64,000 nucleotides of DNA from Treponema sp. (GTDB lineage: Bacteria; Spirochaetota; Spirochaetia; Treponematales; Treponemataceae): contig JAHAZA010000092.1 in the NCBI GenBank assembly GCA_018385415.1, positions 12,906 through 76,905 on the forward strand, read 5' to 3'. The first letter of the stretch is position 1. Every line of letters begins with the position of its first letter. The position numbers and the translations under genes were made by a program. Shown in pieces: positions 63,905-64,000 of the stretch. Under the pieces are notes generated by a model. That model made no database searches and was not told the DNA's origin. It saw nothing but the letters and a program-made list of their open reading frames with translations.

Positions 63905-64000
63905 TTCTCAGTTCTCAGTTCTCAGTTCTCAGTTCTCAGTTCTCAGTTCTCAGTTCTCAGTTCTCAGTTCTCAGTTCTCAGTTCTCAGTTCTCAGTTCTC
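63905..64000 (+). repeat. Heptanucleotide tandem repeat, about 13.7 copies, cut by window end
   Basis: The unit TTCTCAG repeats without any error from 63905 to the last base. Because seven is not a multiple of three, gain or loss of units would shift a reading frame running through it, or change spacing from the promoters just upstream. Confidence 0.95.

Noticed and set aside
63905..64000. CRISPR-like array
   Set aside because: Units are only seven bases with no spacers, so this is a simple tandem repeat.

Overview
The window is a low-GC bacterial chromosome segment that reads as a Treponema-type spirochaete, probably a gut or rumen carbohydrate user. The evidence is the beta/str/S10/spc/alpha transcription-translation supercluster lacking fusA, rpsD, adk, map and infA, an RpoB rifampicin cluster carrying Asn at E. 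coli position 531, the treponeme-like NusG-domain-II, TPR and TraB genes, and intracellular and secreted glycan-active enzymes. No plasmid, phage, CRISPR or intact insertion sequence is visible. The species is inferred, not proven.

Regions. 1-5 kb: tail of a methyltransferase-like gene, FtsK on the minus strand, then an overlapping 6-phosphofructokinase and FMN-enzyme pair. 5-12.5 kb (minus strand): a lipoprotein GH16 glucanase, and a four-gene unit of trehalase-like glycosidase, Ppx/GppA, polyphosphate kinase and Cof-type phosphatase. 12.7-20.2 kb: an unknown membrane-anchored protein divergent from a TPR-TraB pair, a composite palindromic element, RadA, a NusG-II protein, a candidate free-standing small RNA, and CysE. 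20.3-32.1 kb: tRNA-Thr, rpmG, tRNA-Trp, secE, nusG, rplKAJL and rpoBC. 32.1-35.7 kb: a TSCPD protein, a possible 37-aa protein, and two minus-strand carbohydrate genes (a beta-helix protein and an esterase), both without signal peptides, lying between rpoC and rpsL. 35.9-52.2 kb: rpsL-rpsG, a roughly 490-nt structured leader, tuf, and the complete S10-spc-alpha gene string ending in a small zinc-ribbon protein. 52.3-57.7 kb: a livJHMGF branched-chain amino-acid transporter with a CBS-ACT sensor. 57.7-62.6 kb: an unknown protein, a PtsN-like EIIA, transketolase followed by a degenerate second copy of its own C-terminus, and RlpA. 62.7-64 kb: Hsp20 behind a consensus sigma-54 promoter, tRNA-Gln, tRNA-Glu, and a 7-bp tandem repeat running off the window.

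The core of the window makes ribosomes and RNA polymerase. The many gaps of 100 to 500 bases in that core are not empty: they hold strong hairpins and probably control the relative output of ribosomal proteins, polymerase and EF-Tu. The accessory genes fit an organism that hydrolyses beta-glucans outside the cell, processes oligosaccharides inside it, runs glycolysis and the pentose phosphate pathway, and senses amino-acid or phosphate status.

The items most worth following up are the structured tuf leader (36910-37245), the candidate small RNA (19171-19266), the transketolase tail scar (61677-61777), the sigma-54 promoter of hsp20 (63259-63275), a set of apparently leaderless mRNAs, and the heptanucleotide repeat at the right edge.
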